From positions 1-64,000 of the forward strand of contig JBPCMU010000047.1 of the NCBI GenBank assembly GCA_051001975.1: a stretch of DNA of 64,000 bases, given 5' to 3'. The notes under the pieces are model-generated. The model did no database searches. It had not been told where the DNA came from and saw nothing but the letters and a program-made list of their open reading frames with translations. The DNA is from DATAEG01 sp051001975. Lineage in GTDB: Bacteria; Actinomycetota; Actinomycetes; Mycobacteriales; Jatrophihabitantaceae. Below, one piece after another: positions 1-9,447 of this stretch. Each line of letters begins with the position of its first letter. Position 1 is the stretch's first letter. Both the position numbers and the translations under genes were made by a program.

Positions 1-2
1 AG

Positions 3-1283
3 CACTACAACGTTTCGCTCGCCGCCGCGCAATGGACCTTGACGATCGCGCTGCTGTCCGGCGCCGTCGCTACCCCGGTTCTGGGTCGCCTCGGATCTGG
101 GCCGCGGCGTCGCACCGTCGTGCTGAGCACCCTGGCTGTCGTCGTCGCCGGGAGCGTGCTGACCGTGATCCCGCTGCCGTTCGCAGTACTGCTGATCGGC
201 AGGGGCGCCCAGGGTGTCGGTCTCGGCCTGACCGCGCTCATGATGGCCACCGCCCGCGATCACCTGAGCGAGCAGAGCTCGGCCAGCACGATCGCGTTGT
301 TGTCGGTTGCCTCCACGGCTGGCATCGGTGTTGGCTACCCCCTGGCCGGTCTGCTCACCGACCTGTCCGGCATTCGAGCTGCCTACGCCCTTGGGTTGGT
401 CGTCACCGTCGCGGCACTGCTCGCCGCCGCCCTCGTGCTCCCGCCCCCGCCACAACGGCCCGCCCGCCGGGTCGACTTACTCGGCTCGCTGCTTCTCACC
501 ATCGCCCTGCTCGCGCTGCTCATCGTGATCAGCCAGGCCGACCTCTGGCGTCACCACACCGCTGCTGCCGCAGCGATCCTCGCCGCGGCGCTGCTGCTCC
601 TCGCGGCCTGGACTGTGTTCGAGACCCGCATCGACAACCCGCTTGTCGACATCCGGCTGCTGCGCAACCCGGCGGTCGCGGCCGCCAATCTCATCATGTT
701 TACCGGTGGCATCGGAATGTATCTACTGCTCAGCTTGATCGCCCGCTACGTCCAAACCCCGGCCACCGCCAAGTATGGCTTCGGCCTCGACACCTTCCAG
801 GCGGGGCTCGTCCTCGTCCCGTTCTCGGTGCTGGGCTTTGTCGCCGGCAGGTTGCTGTCCCGGCTCCGCAACCGGCTGAGCGCCCGCACGCTACTGGCCG
901 CCAGCACCGCCGTCGTGCTCGCCGCGTTCGCCCTGTTCGCGGTCGCCCGCACGCAGCTGGCCGAGCTAGTGATCGCCATGAGCATCCTCGGCTTGGGCGT
1001 CGGGGCGTTCTCGGCGACCATGCCTGCCGTCATCCTCGCCGTCACGCCAAAAGTGGAAACCGCGAGCGCCATGAGCGTCAACCAGGTCGTGCGCAGCGTC
1101 GGCTTCTCCATCGGCAGCGCCCTCGGCGGACTCATCCTCGCCGAATACACCACCGACATCTTCCCGCGCGAAGCCGGCTACAGCACCGCCGCTTGGGCCG
1201 GCGCCGCCACAACGGCCGCCACCTTGCTCATCATCGCCGCCACCCGCCCACCATCGAACCCGCCGAGACCCGATTCAATCTGA
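3..1283 (+). CDS. MFS exporter, 5' end cut by window edge
   Basis: Integral membrane major facilitator superfamily transporter, probably a proton-driven drug or metabolite exporter. The reading frame is open from base 3, so the true start lies outside the window; about 425 codons are visible. It shows the MFS pattern of about twelve hydrophobic segments. The motif RGAQGVGLGLTALM fits transmembrane segment 4, and a longer polar loop (residues about 225-245) sits mid-protein. The C-terminus ends in a short proline-rich tail before TGA. The substrate cannot be read from the sequence. It is the first gene of the redox/stress region, with a relic of a P-type ATPase behind it. Confidence 0.85.
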   Translation, partial: HYNVSLAAAQWTLTIALLSGAVATPVLGRLGSGPRRRTVVLSTLAVVVAGSVLTVIPLPFAVLLIGRGAQGVGLGLTALMMATARDHLSEQSSASTIALLSVASTAGIGVGYPLAGLLTDLSGIRAAYALGLVVTVAALLAAALVLPPPPQRPARRVDLLGSLLLTIALLALLIVISQADLWRHHTAAAAAILAAALLLLAAWTVFETRIDNPLVDIRLLRNPAVAAANLIMFTGGIGMYLLLSLIARYVQTPATAKYGFGLDTFQAGLVLVPFSVLGFVAGRLLSRLRNRLSARTLLAASTAVVLAAFALFAVARTQLAELVIAMSILGLGVGAFSATMPAVILAVTPKVETASAMSVNQVVRSVGFSIGSALGGLILAEYTTDIFPREAGYSTAAWAGAATTAATLLIIAATRPPSNPPRPDSI

Positions 1284-1444
1284 CGCGTCGTGCGTGTCAC
1301 CCGCGTGATCGGCCGTCCGTTGCGTCGGTGCTGTGATCCGGCGAATGGTCTCGTTCTAACACTGCGCCCCGCTGTCTCGTTGGCCGGCTTACGGAGCTGC
1401 CAGTCGCGCGGGCGCTGGCCGGTCAAGCTGCCATTGACTTTGAA

Positions 1445-2620
1445 GTGGTCGCTGCCAGGGCGGGTGTTTCGGCTCGTGGACCGGGGCGATCGGGCTCGGT
1501 CGATGAGCTCGTGCTGCGAGAGGGCGCAGAGGCCGACGTCCTCCGGCTGACAGGGCGATCTGGCCTGTTGGTGCCAGGCAAGGTGCGTCGAGTGATCTCC
1601 GGGGACAACCCGCGCACAGTAGGAGCTGTCGCCGCTGCGTTGCAGCTGCCTGGAGTGCGTAGTGCCGCCGATGCGATCGATGCGAGAACGTTGACCGAGG
1701 ACCTCGACGCGTTGGGCGAAGTGTTGGACACGCACAGTGTCTTCGGCCGGGTGACGCCGCACCAGAAGCGGGCATTCGTCCACGCGCTGCAACGTCGCGG
1801 GCATGTCGTGGCGATGACCGGCGACGGTGTCAACGACGCGCTCGCCCTCAAGGACGCAGACATCGGTGTCGCGATGGGCAACGCCACACCCGCCACCCGA
1901 GCGGTCGCTCAACTCGTGTTGTTGGACGGCCGCTTCGCGCACTTGCCGGACGTGGTGGGCGAGGGGCGCCGGGTGATCGCCAACATCGAACGGGCCGCGA
2001 ATCTGTTCCTGGTGAAGAACGTCTACGCGCTGGTGCTGGCCGTGGTCGTCGCGTTCACCGGCGCGGCGTACCCGTTGGCACCGATCCAGCTGACGTTGAT
2101 CTCGTCCGTCACGATCGGGGTCCCGGCGTTCGCGCTCGCGCTCGGCCCGAACCACCGCCGGTACCTACCCGGCTTCCTGCACCGGGTGATGCGCTTCGCG
2201 ATCCCGACCGGCATCGTCACCGGGGCCAGCGCCTATCTCGGGTATGAGGCGACCAAGGTCTTCGACTCCACCGCCGGAGTGGCCGAGGCCCGCACCACGA
2301 CCACGTTGACCGTGCTGATCGTCTCGCTGTGGACGTTGCTCGTGCTCGCTCGTCCCCTCACCGGGTGGAAGATCGGCCTGGTGGCGACCATGGCGGCCGC
2401 GGTCGCGGTGATCGTCGCGGTGCCTCCGCTCGGGCACGGAGTGTTCCTGCTCGACGTCACACCGCTGCGATTGGCGATCGCCGGCGTCCTCGGAGCCACC
2501 GGCGCACTGCTGGTCGAACTGACCCACCGCAGCATCACTGCTCTACTCCGGATCGCCAGCGGGAGCACCGACACCGACACTGCCGCGCCGCGTTTGGCCC
2601 CCGTCGAGCCACCGGCGTAG
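1445..2620 (+). pseudogene. C-terminal half of a cation-transporting P-type ATPase
   Basis: Only the end of the P domain and the last membrane helices of a P-type ATPase of the CtpE/HAD-IC type remain. Recognisable parts are VISGDNPRTVGAVAA (from about base 1592), the hinge motif MTGDGVNDALALKDADIGVAMG (bases about 1813-1878) and about six hydrophobic segments after it. The phosphorylation motif DKTGT, the actuator TGE loop and the N-terminal helices are absent, and nothing upstream (1284-1591) restores them in any frame. A family member needs about 800 residues, so this piece cannot pump ions. The first 50 or so codons look like unrelated sequence read through. Most likely a deletion relic. 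Confidence 0.8.
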
Positions 2621-3161
2621 GAACGATGTCCTGGAGTAGATCCAGAGGGGCTCGCATGCACCTCGTCGCCTCCAGGAGCGAACCGTACTCACGAACAGCC
2701 TCGCCGTCCGCGAGTCCGACGACCGACTCCAGCCGACCGGGCCGATCACCGGAAGGGTGAGCCACCCAGCCGAGCGACTGCCATCACAGGCCGATGCGCC
2801 AGGTCGACCAGGACGTTTCCGGAACGATGGAAGACCCTGTCGCGCTGGCAGAGGTGTGTGGGCCTCCATCAGCAGATGACTTCGCGAGCCGCCACCATCC
2901 CAAGGCTCCGCGGCTCGTCGAGCAGGTACATCTCGGCCTGGCGACAGCGCCGAGACCGCTGGCCGTGCCGCTGGCCATCGGCCGCTAGACGGTCCAGAGG
3001 CAGGTGAGCAGGAAGCGGAGGAGTGGCGATCGATGTAGTCACCTCGCTGAGATTGATGGTGATGTGCGAGTCCTCCTTTGCAGCAACCCGCCTGACCAGG
3101 CGAGGCCAGATCCCGGCCACCGGCGGGCACTTGCGTCTCGGCTGATGTTCGGCCACTATCA
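2621..3161. other. Non-coding or degenerate stretch
   Basis: No gene can be supported here. Short open frames exist on both strands; a minus-strand frame near 2870-2945 encodes LLDEPRSLG, which resembles a Walker B segment, but no Walker A or signature motif accompanies it. It may be decayed coding DNA between the ATPase relic and the next transcription unit. Confidence 0.4.
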
Positions 3162-3175
3162 TTGTCATACGGCAA
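3162..3175 (+). promoter_or_regulatory. Palindromic box A (TTGTCATACGGCAA)
   Basis: An imperfect palindrome of the form TTGTC-N4-GRCAA, identical to the box at 10908. It lies 98 bases before the first start codon of the sugar-oxidation unit. Twelve bases downstream is GGCAAG-N-GTCG, an arrangement shared with the box at 10908 and in part with the box at 15247. Likely an operator or part of a specialised promoter. Confidence 0.55.
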
Positions 3176-3273
3176 ATTTCGGGATTGGCAAGAGTCGCGC
3201 GCCGAGGCCCGCCCGCCCCGCACCCATCGGTCGCGATGGCGGCGCGCCGGCCGAACAGATCTAGGGAGACGGC

Positions 3274-3348
3274 ATGCATGCAATAGCTGTGCAGTGCGTG
3301 GACTCGTGTGCGGTCGGGACGACCCTGACGTGCTGGCCGGGCCGCTGA
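3274..3348 (+). CDS. Possible 24-residue leader peptide
   Basis: A short frame beginning ATGCATGCAATAGC follows a good ribosome site (AGGGAGA, 3263-3269) and ends with TGA overlapping the ATG of the next gene as TGATG. The layout fits a translationally coupled leader. No function can be read from the peptide, which has three cysteines. It could also be chance, because the next gene has no strong ribosome site of its own. Confidence 0.3.
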   Translation: MHAIAVQCVDSCAVGTTLTCWPGR

Positions 3349-3806
3349 TGACCGTCGAGAGCGACGCCCAGGTGGCCGAGCATCTCCTTGACCGGATGTT
3401 GGGGAATGTCGAGCACGGCCGCTTCGAACGGTCGTTGGCGGGTCTGACGGCGGTGTCGGCGCTGGTGACCGGAGCCGAGGTGTACCTGGAGCATTACAAG
3501 GCCAGCTTTGGCAACAAGGTGATGTGGAGTCCGATCCTGGTCACGCCGCCGCTGGTCATCGCCGGCATCGGCGGGGTGTTCAGCAAACGTTGGGCCAAAA
3601 CCGCGTTGCCGGTCGCGTCGGCGATCTTCGCCCTGAACGGCCTGGCGGGGGAGTACTTCCACGCCCGCGGTGTCGCCCGCAAGCCCGGCGGCTGGGCTCT
3701 GGCCTCCTACAACCTGCCGATGGGCCCGCCGATCTCCGCGCCCGGGCTGATGGCCATGGTCGGCGGGATGGGCCTGCTCGCCGCCGTGCTGCGACGAGAG
3801 AAGTAG
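3348..3806 (+). CDS. Small membrane protein of the sugar-oxidation unit
   Basis: A 152-residue protein with a polar N-terminal 35 residues (AEHLLDRMLGN) and about four hydrophobic segments: around residues 27-41, 57-71, 79-98 and 128-147. I do not recognise a named family. It lies 5 bases before the gluconate 2-dehydrogenase subunit 3 gene and is probably co-transcribed with it and the GMC oxidoreductase. It may therefore anchor that complex in the membrane or pass electrons on, but no haem or metal ligand motif is visible. The start was set at ATG 3348 because it overlaps the stop of the short upstream frame and the conserved-looking sequence begins there. Confidence 0.7.
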   Translation: MTVESDAQVAEHLLDRMLGNVEHGRFERSLAGLTAVSALVTGAEVYLEHYKASFGNKVMWSPILVTPPLVIAGIGGVFSKRWAKTALPVASAIFALNGLAGEYFHARGVARKPGGWALASYNLPMGPPISAPGLMAMVGGMGLLAAVLRREK

Positions 3807-3811
3807 CGGGG

Positions 3812-4552
3812 ATGCCCGACTTCCGCGACCCGGATCACCTACCTAACCGCCGCCGGGACCGGCAGCCGCCGCACCCGTCGTGGCTGCCCCGCCAGCAGGC
3901 CGGGGTCAGCCCGCAGATGATCGGCCGCTACCCCGACTACGACGTGATGTCCGCGGCCGACACGTGGGACCACGCGACCAAGAAGGTCGTGCTGGCCCGG
4001 CTGGACGCGCTCGGACCGCTGCGCTTCTTCACCGCCGAGGAGGACCCCACCCTGCGGGCCTTCTGCGACACGGTAATGGCCCAGGACGGCGAGCCACGAG
4101 TCCCAGTCGCGGAGTTCGTCGACGATAAGCTCGCGGCCGGACGGTTGGACGGGTATCAGTACGCCGACATGCCCGATGACCGCGACACGTGGCGGATCAC
4201 GCTGGCCGGCCTGGACCACACCGCCATAGCGCACAGCGCAGCCGGCTTTGCCGCTGGCGACGCGGCGACCCGGGAAGCGATCATCGACGACTTCGCCCAC
4301 GCCCGCCTCGCCGGCGGCCCCTGGGAGCAGGTGGACGTGGCCCACGCGTGGAGTGTGTGCCTGCGCTCGGTGCTGACCGGTTTCTACTCTCACCCGTGGG
4401 CGTGGAACGAGATCGGCTTCGGCGGCCCCGCCTACCCTCGCGGGTTCATGCGCCTGGGCCCGACCAGCACCACCGAGCCGTTCGAGCGGCACGGCGCCAC
4501 CAGCGAAGACCCGGCCGAGGCCGTCCAGAACGGGTTGGGCGCCGATGGGTGA
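3812..4552 (+). CDS. Gluconate 2-dehydrogenase subunit 3 family protein
   Basis: A 246-residue protein of the gluconate 2-dehydrogenase subunit 3 family (PF13618 type), the small partner of GMC-type sugar dehydrogenases. Diagnostic sequence is the run of paired acidic and Ala residues in the middle and the C-terminal FYSHPWAWNEIGFGGPAYP block. Many family members carry a Tat signal; this one starts with a charged proline-rich stretch and has no signal peptide, so a cytoplasmic or inner-face location is inferred. The last 8 bases overlap the start of the GMC oxidoreductase gene, which supports translational coupling and a two-subunit enzyme. The substrate is unknown; sugars and sugar derivatives are usual for the family. 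Confidence 0.8.
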   Translation: MPDFRDPDHLPNRRRDRQPPHPSWLPRQQAGVSPQMIGRYPDYDVMSAADTWDHATKKVVLARLDALGPLRFFTAEEDPTLRAFCDTVMAQDGEPRVPVAEFVDDKLAAGRLDGYQYADMPDDRDTWRITLAGLDHTAIAHSAAGFAAGDAATREAIIDDFAHARLAGGPWEQVDVAHAWSVCLRSVLTGFYSHPWAWNEIGFGGPAYPRGFMRLGPTSTTEPFERHGATSEDPAEAVQNGLGADG

Positions 4553-7256
4553 CCTGCTGCGCGGCCTGCTCAAGGGCGCGGTCGGGCCGGTCGACAACGA
4601 CTCCCGGTTCCTGCTCGACGTGCACTCACGCGACCTGCCCGGCGAGGACACCATGCGCCGCTACCCGCCAGGAGAGGAGGTCGACCTGGTCATCGTCGGC
4701 GCCGGCGCCGGCGGCTCGGTGCTGGCCCAACGGTTGGCCCGGCACGGGTGGAAGATCGTGATCCTGGAGGCCGGCCCGTTCTGGCACCCCGACGAGGACT
4801 GGGTGTCCGACGAGGCCGGCTCCCACGACCTGTACTGGACGCAGAAGCGGATCATCGGCGGCGCCGACCCGATCGAGCTGGGTAAGAACAACTCCGGCCG
4901 TGGCGTCGGCGGCTCGATGGTGCATTACGCCGGCTACACGCCGCGTTTCCACCCGTCGGACTTCTCCACGCTCACCGACGACGGCGTCGGCGCGGACTGG
5001 CCGATCCGCTATGAGGATCTGCGCCCGCATTACGAGCGGGTCGAGGCCGAGCTCCCTGTCGCCGGACAGAATTGGCCGTGGGGCTATCCGCACCGCTACC
5101 CATTCTCCCCACACCCGGTCTCCGGCGCGGCGGCCCGGCTGTGGGAGGGCGCGCGTCGTCTTGGCATCGAGATGCGGGTCGGGCCGGTCGGGATCGTCAA
5201 CGGCACCTTCGGCAACCGCCCGCACTGCATCTACCGCGGGTACTGCCTGCAGGGCTGCAAGGTCAACGCCAAAGCCAGCCCGTACGTTACGCACCTGCCT
5301 GACGCGTTGGCCCACGCGGTGGAGATCCGGGCGAACTGCATGGCCGCCCGCATCGAACTCGACGAAGCCAGCGGGCACGCGGTCGGCGTGGTGTATCACG
5401 ACGAGGTCGGTGGCGCGGAGTTCCTGCAGCGCGCCCGGTTCGTCGCGATAGCCGGCTACTCCATCGAAACCCCTCGTCTACTGCTGAACTCCACCAGCAC
5501 CAGCTTCCCGCACGGGCTATGCAACAACGAGGATCAGGTCGGGCGTTACGTGATGGTCCAGGGCGCCAGCCAAACCGCTGGGCGGTTCCCCGACGAGCTG
5601 CGCATGTACAAAGCCCCCCCGCCCGAGGTGTCCTCCGAACAGTTCTACGAAACCGACCCTGCGCGCGACTTCAAACGCGGCTTCTCCATCCAGACCGTCT
5701 CCCCGCTCCCGATCGGATGGGCCGAACACGTGCTGGCCGACGGGCACTGGGGTCGGGCGCTGCGAGAGTACATGCGCGACTACAACCACTGGGCCACCAT
5801 CGGCGTGCTCAACGAACTACTACCCCGACCCGACAACCGGATCACCATCGCCGCCGACGAGGCCGACCCCTACGGCATCCCGATCGCTCGCATGGACTAC
5901 TCGCTGTGCGACAACGACAGAGCCAACATCGACTACTCCACCCAGATCATTACCAACATCCTGCACGCCGCCGGAAGCCAGGACGTGCTCACCATTCACC
6001 GCTACGCCCACCTCGTCGGAGGGGCCCGCATGGGCGCCAGCCCCGACGTCAGCGTCATCGACGCCAACCAGCGAGCCTGGGCGGTGCCGAACCTGTTCCT
6101 CGCCGACGGCTCGGTCTGCCCCACCCAGGGCTCGGCCAACCCCGCGCTGACGATCATGGCGCTGGCCTCACGCTTGGCGCAGCGAATGGCCAGCGGGCAG
6201 GCGATGACGAGGACCCCGCCGCCCGCGCCGGGCGGGCCAAGGCCGCCCAGCGCGCGTGATCGCGCCCTCGTCCTGGGCGGAAGGAAACCCATGACCCCAC
6301 CCGTGCCGCCTGCTGCTCACTCCGACCCGGACACCCCGGCCTCCGGGACCCAGTTCGAGATCAGCCACGGCCAGCAGCAGGCCACCATCGTTGAAGTCGG
6401 CGCCGGGCTGCGCAGCTACACCGTCGCCGGTCACGCCGTGCTCGACGGATACGCCGCCGACCAGCGCTGCACCGGAGCCCGCGGCCACCCCCTCATTCCG
6501 TGGCCGAATCGGATCGCCGACGGCGCCTACCGGTTCAACGGCCACGAGCACCAACTGGCCCTCACCGAACCTGAGAAGCACAACGCCATCCACGGCCTGC
6601 TGCGCTGGCGCAACTGGACCTGTGACGCCCACCTGCCGGATCGTGTCGTGATGAGCACCCGGCTGCATCCGATGAACGGATACCCGTTCGCGCTCGGGGT
6701 CGCAATCAGCTATCAGCTCAGCGATACCGGGCTCAGCGTGCACACCCGCGCCACGAACATCGGTCAGCAAAGCTGCCCCTACGGGGCCGGGCAGCACCCC
6801 TACCTGCGGGCGGGCACCGCACTCATCAACCCTGCCGCCCTCCAATTCGACGCCGCCCAGTTCATGCCCACCGATGACCGGGGAATCCCGACCGGCCGCA
6901 CCCCCGTCCCAGGGTCAACGTTCGACTTCCGGACCGGTCGGGTCATCGGCGACATCGAGATCGACAACACCTTCACTGGCTTCGCCAGAGACCACCAAGG
7001 CTGCGCGTGGGTGCATCTGTCCGGACCCGAGGGGGACCGCACCTCACTGTGGGCCGATGAGAACTACCCCTTCCTCGAGATCTACACCGCCCATACCCAA
7101 CCAGCGCCGCACCGGCGCTCCGGTCTCGGCGTGGAACCGATGACGTGCGCGCCCAACGCCTACCGCACCGGCGCGGGCCTGCTGCGGCTGCAGCCAGGAC
7201 AGACCGCGACCGCGGCCTGGGGTTTGCAGCACATCGTGGCGTCGCCGACGGACTGA
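4545..7256 (+). CDS. GMC oxidoreductase fused to aldose 1-epimerase
   Basis: A 903-residue two-part enzyme. Residues 1-580 are an FAD-dependent GMC oxidoreductase: the dinucleotide fold VIVGAGAGGSVLAQRL begins near residue 48, and the C-terminal signature HLVGGARMG ... LFLADGSVCPTQGSANPALT is intact. Residues 583-903 are a galactose-mutarotase/aldose 1-epimerase domain with the expected His in NAIHGLLR, His in GAGQHPYL and Glu in GVEPMTCAPN. The join is in frame with no stop, yet a ribosome-site-like GGAAGG lies just before an internal ATG at 6291. The epimerase may thus also be made alone, or the fusion arose by loss of a stop codon. The epimerase would supply the anomer that the oxidoreductase oxidises. 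The gene is coupled to the subunit-3 gene upstream. Confidence 0.85.
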   Translation: MGDLLRGLLKGAVGPVDNDSRFLLDVHSRDLPGEDTMRRYPPGEEVDLVIVGAGAGGSVLAQRLARHGWKIVILEAGPFWHPDEDWVSDEAGSHDLYWTQKRIIGGADPIELGKNNSGRGVGGSMVHYAGYTPRFHPSDFSTLTDDGVGADWPIRYEDLRPHYERVEAELPVAGQNWPWGYPHRYPFSPHPVSGAAARLWEGARRLGIEMRVGPVGIVNGTFGNRPHCIYRGYCLQGCKVNAKASPYVTHLPDALAHAVEIRANCMAARIELDEASGHAVGVVYHDEVGGAEFLQRARFVAIAGYSIETPRLLLNSTSTSFPHGLCNNEDQVGRYVMVQGASQTAGRFPDELRMYKAPPPEVSSEQFYETDPARDFKRGFSIQTVSPLPIGWAEHVLADGHWGRALREYMRDYNHWATIGVLNELLPRPDNRITIAADEADPYGIPIARMDYSLCDNDRANIDYSTQIITNILHAAGSQDVLTIHRYAHLVGGARMGASPDVSVIDANQRAWAVPNLFLADGSVCPTQGSANPALTIMALASRLAQRMASGQAMTRTPPPAPGGPRPPSARDRALVLGGRKPMTPPVPPAAHSDPDTPASGTQFEISHGQQQATIVEVGAGLRSYTVAGHAVLDGYAADQRCTGARGHPLIPWPNRIADGAYRFNGHEHQLALTEPEKHNAIHGLLRWRNWTCDAHLPDRVVMSTRLHPMNGYPFALGVAISYQLSDTGLSVHTRATNIGQQSCPYGAGQHPYLRAGTALINPAALQFDAAQFMPTDDRGIPTGRTPVPGSTFDFRTGRVIGDIEIDNTFTGFARDHQGCAWVHLSGPEGDRTSLWADENYPFLEIYTAHTQPAPHRRSGLGVEPMTCAPNAYRTGAGLLRLQPGQTATAAWGLQHIVASPTD

Positions 7257-7464
7257 CCGAGGCCGGTGGCTGGCTCACGCAGACTCGGTCGCCGAACCGT
7301 GAACGGCTCGGACCGGCGAGGCTCATCTGACCGAAGATCTCCCATGCCGTCCACGGCATCGGCCGCGACAAGGCCCACTCGATCTTCGAGGTTGGGTGTC
7401 CCGGTGAAGGGTCGGCGCGGTGAGGGTGGCGGGAGGGCCGAAACCCGACGGTCGGCCGGCCCGT

Positions 7465-8574
7465 TTACGCGACCAGAAATGCTGCGGCGTCCGATCGTTT
7501 GAGGTCCAAGCCCAGCCCGGGGCGGGTCAGGTCGGGCCGCAGCACACCGTCGGTCGGCGACAGGGCACCATCGAAGAACAAGCCCTCGATTCGGACGTGG
7601 TCGTGGAAATACTCCAGGTGACGAAGGTTCGGCACGGCCGCCGCGACCTGAGCGTGCAGGTTGGGGGCACAGTGACCCGACACTTCAATCCCGGCCGCTG
7701 CCGCGACCGCGGCGGCGCGCACCCACTCGGTGATGCCGCCGCAGCGGGTGACGTCGACTTGCAGGCAGTCCACGGCCTGGGCGGTGACCATCCGCGCGAA
7801 ATACACCAGGTCATAGCCGTACTCGCCCGCCGCGACGTCAGCAGGACTTCGGTCGCGAACTTCTTTCAACCCGGCCAGGTCGTCGGAGGACACCGGCTCT
7901 TCGAACCAGGACACCGCGTGCTCGGCCAGATCGTGCGAGACCCGGATGGCCTGTTTGCGGGTGTAGCCGCCGTTGGCATCGACGTAGAGTTCCACGTCCG
8001 GACCGACCACCTGTCGGGCGAACGCGACCCGGGCCAGGTCCCGTTCGACGTCGCCGCCCCACGACTCGCCGATCTTGATCTTCACCCGCGGGATCTGCCA
8101 CTTTCCCACCCATTGCTGCAGTTGCGCCCGCGCGGTGGCCTCGTCGTAGGTGGTGAACCCGCCGCTGCCATAGATGGGAACCTCGCTGTGCGCCGCGCCG
8201 AGCAAGCGGCACACCGGCACGCCGAGCAGCTTGCCTTTGAGATCCCACAGGGCGGTGTCCACCGCGCTGATCGCGCACGAGACCAGGCCCGGGCGCCCCA
8301 GGTTGCGGATCGCGCGGACCATCGCCCCCCATGCGGCGCTGGTGTCGAGCACGGACCTGCCTGTGACGCACGGGGCGAGGACGTCCTCGATGAGCGGCTT
8401 GCACGCCGCCGCGGCGTAGGTGTAGCCGAGCCCGCTCATCCCACCGCCGCCGACTTCGACTATCACCATCGTGGTGTCCGACCAGGCCAGGGTGCCATCG
8501 GCCTCGGCCTGGTCGGTCGGGATGCGATAGACCCGGACGGCGACCGAGTCCACGACCGGGTCGCCGCTCAGCAT
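7465..8574 (-). CDS. Enolase-superfamily sugar-acid dehydratase/racemase
   Basis: A 369-residue member of the mandelate racemase branch of the enolase superfamily. Active-site parts are visible: the KxK motif in VKIKIGES, metal ligands in VDANGGYT, WFEEPVSSD and AAGEYGYD, and the general-base His in SGHCAPNLHAQ. Such enzymes dehydrate or racemise acid sugars, so a role in handling an aldonate made by the adjacent GMC oxidoreductase is plausible but inferred. ATG 8574 was chosen because upstream residues are low-complexity and unlike the family. A TTGTCATGCGACAA box lies 131 bases before the start. Convergent with the GMC-epimerase gene. Confidence 0.85.
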   Translation of the reverse strand: MLSGDPVVDSVAVRVYRIPTDQAEADGTLAWSDTTMVIVEVGGGGMSGLGYTYAAAACKPLIEDVLAPCVTGRSVLDTSAAWGAMVRAIRNLGRPGLVSCAISAVDTALWDLKGKLLGVPVCRLLGAAHSEVPIYGSGGFTTYDEATARAQLQQWVGKWQIPRVKIKIGESWGGDVERDLARVAFARQVVGPDVELYVDANGGYTRKQAIRVSHDLAEHAVSWFEEPVSSDDLAGLKEVRDRSPADVAAGEYGYDLVYFARMVTAQAVDCLQVDVTRCGGITEWVRAAAVAAAAGIEVSGHCAPNLHAQVAAAVPNLRHLEYFHDHVRIEGLFFDGALSPTDGVLRPDLTRPGLGLDLKRSDAAAFLVA

Positions 8575-8704
8575 GCCCGCACCGGGACCTGCCGCGAAGC
8601 GAGCGCTCGGCTTCGGACGCCGGTGGGCCGCAGCATCGACCTGCGTTGCAGGGCAACTGCCATCCACGACCGACGGTGGGCGGCGGACCGATGACCCAAC
8701 AGTA

Positions 8705-8718
8705 TTGTCATGCGACAA
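8705..8718 (-). promoter_or_regulatory. Palindromic box B (TTGTCATGCGACAA)
   Basis: A TTGTC-N4-GACAA palindrome flanked on both sides by CAGTA, lying between the MarR gene and the enolase-superfamily gene and upstream of the latter. It belongs to the set at 3162, 10908 and 15247. A MarR repressor gene immediately beside it makes an operator role attractive, but no such box precedes the marR gene itself. Confidence 0.55.
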
Positions 8719-8825
8719 CAGTAGGCCGGTGGGGACGGGCAGTGAAGATGCGCAGGGTGGCTCGGTCATCAACCGCGCAGCTCTCGGCCGTGGACCGCGG
8801 TGCCGTCAGGGTCAGTCCGACCGAG

Positions 8826-9302
8826 TCAGGCCGGTCGAACCGCGGGGGAGTGTACCTGCGCGGCGGCGGCGCTGAACTGCTTCAATCCTTCCAGTAGCGC
8901 GGTCCGCGCCTGGGGGCTCATCCGGTCCAATACCGCGGCGAAGTCCGCGCTGCGTGCCGCGGCGAAGGCGTCCAATCGACGGCGCCCCTGGGCGCTGAGG
9001 CTCAGTGTGACTTCGCGGCGGCTGCCGGCGCTGACTTGCCGCTCGAGCAGGCCGGCCGCTTCAAGACGGTCGCACAGCCGGCTCGCCGATGAGGGGATGG
9101 CGTCCAGTTGGAGGGAGAGCCCGTTGAGGTTCATCGGGCCGTGCCAACCCAGCACGGCGAGCACCCGTAGCTGCGAGGGTGGGATGCGGGGAACGGCGGA
9201 GTCCTCGGCGCAGTCCCACAACAGCACCAACGCCTGCGCCTGTTTGGTCAGCTCGACCGCGGCTGACCTGCCCGCGGCGATTCGCTGTTTTCCCGAGGCC
9301 AT
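8826..9302 (-). CDS. MarR-family transcriptional regulator
   Basis: A winged-helix regulator of 158 residues. The DNA-binding part is seen in PPSQLRVLAVLGWHGPMNLNGLSLQLDAIPSSASRLCDRLEAAGLLERQ, followed by a wing (SAGSRREVTLSLSAQG) and a C-terminal dimerisation helix. MarR proteins usually repress nearby redox, efflux or catabolic genes until a small ligand or oxidant is bound; no cysteine is placed as in OhrR. ATG 9302 was preferred over GTG 9308 because of the GGAG spacing. The gene lies between the enolase-superfamily gene (same strand) and the divergent phosphatase gene, and is the best local candidate to read the TTGTC-N4-GACAA boxes (inference). Confidence 0.85.
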   Translation of the reverse strand: MASGKQRIAAGRSAAVELTKQAQALVLLWDCAEDSAVPRIPPSQLRVLAVLGWHGPMNLNGLSLQLDAIPSSASRLCDRLEAAGLLERQVSAGSRREVTLSLSAQGRRRLDAFAAARSADFAAVLDRMSPQARTALLEGLKQFSAAAAQVHSPAVRPA

Positions 9303-9447
9303 ACTCACTCCATGTCACCACGATCATGCCCGTGCCGGCCCGGCCCGGAGGGATCCGAGCCGCGTGGTCAGTGTGACACGAGATTCAGCTGTGTAAGCGC
9401 CTCCGTCCGCTGGTCGCCGCCCCGGCGAGGATCCGGTCTGGCGCCTG

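Noticed and set aside
2869..2945. Walker B-like LLDEP on the minus strand
   Set aside because: No Walker A or signature motif nearby in any frame, so an ABC gene cannot be supported.
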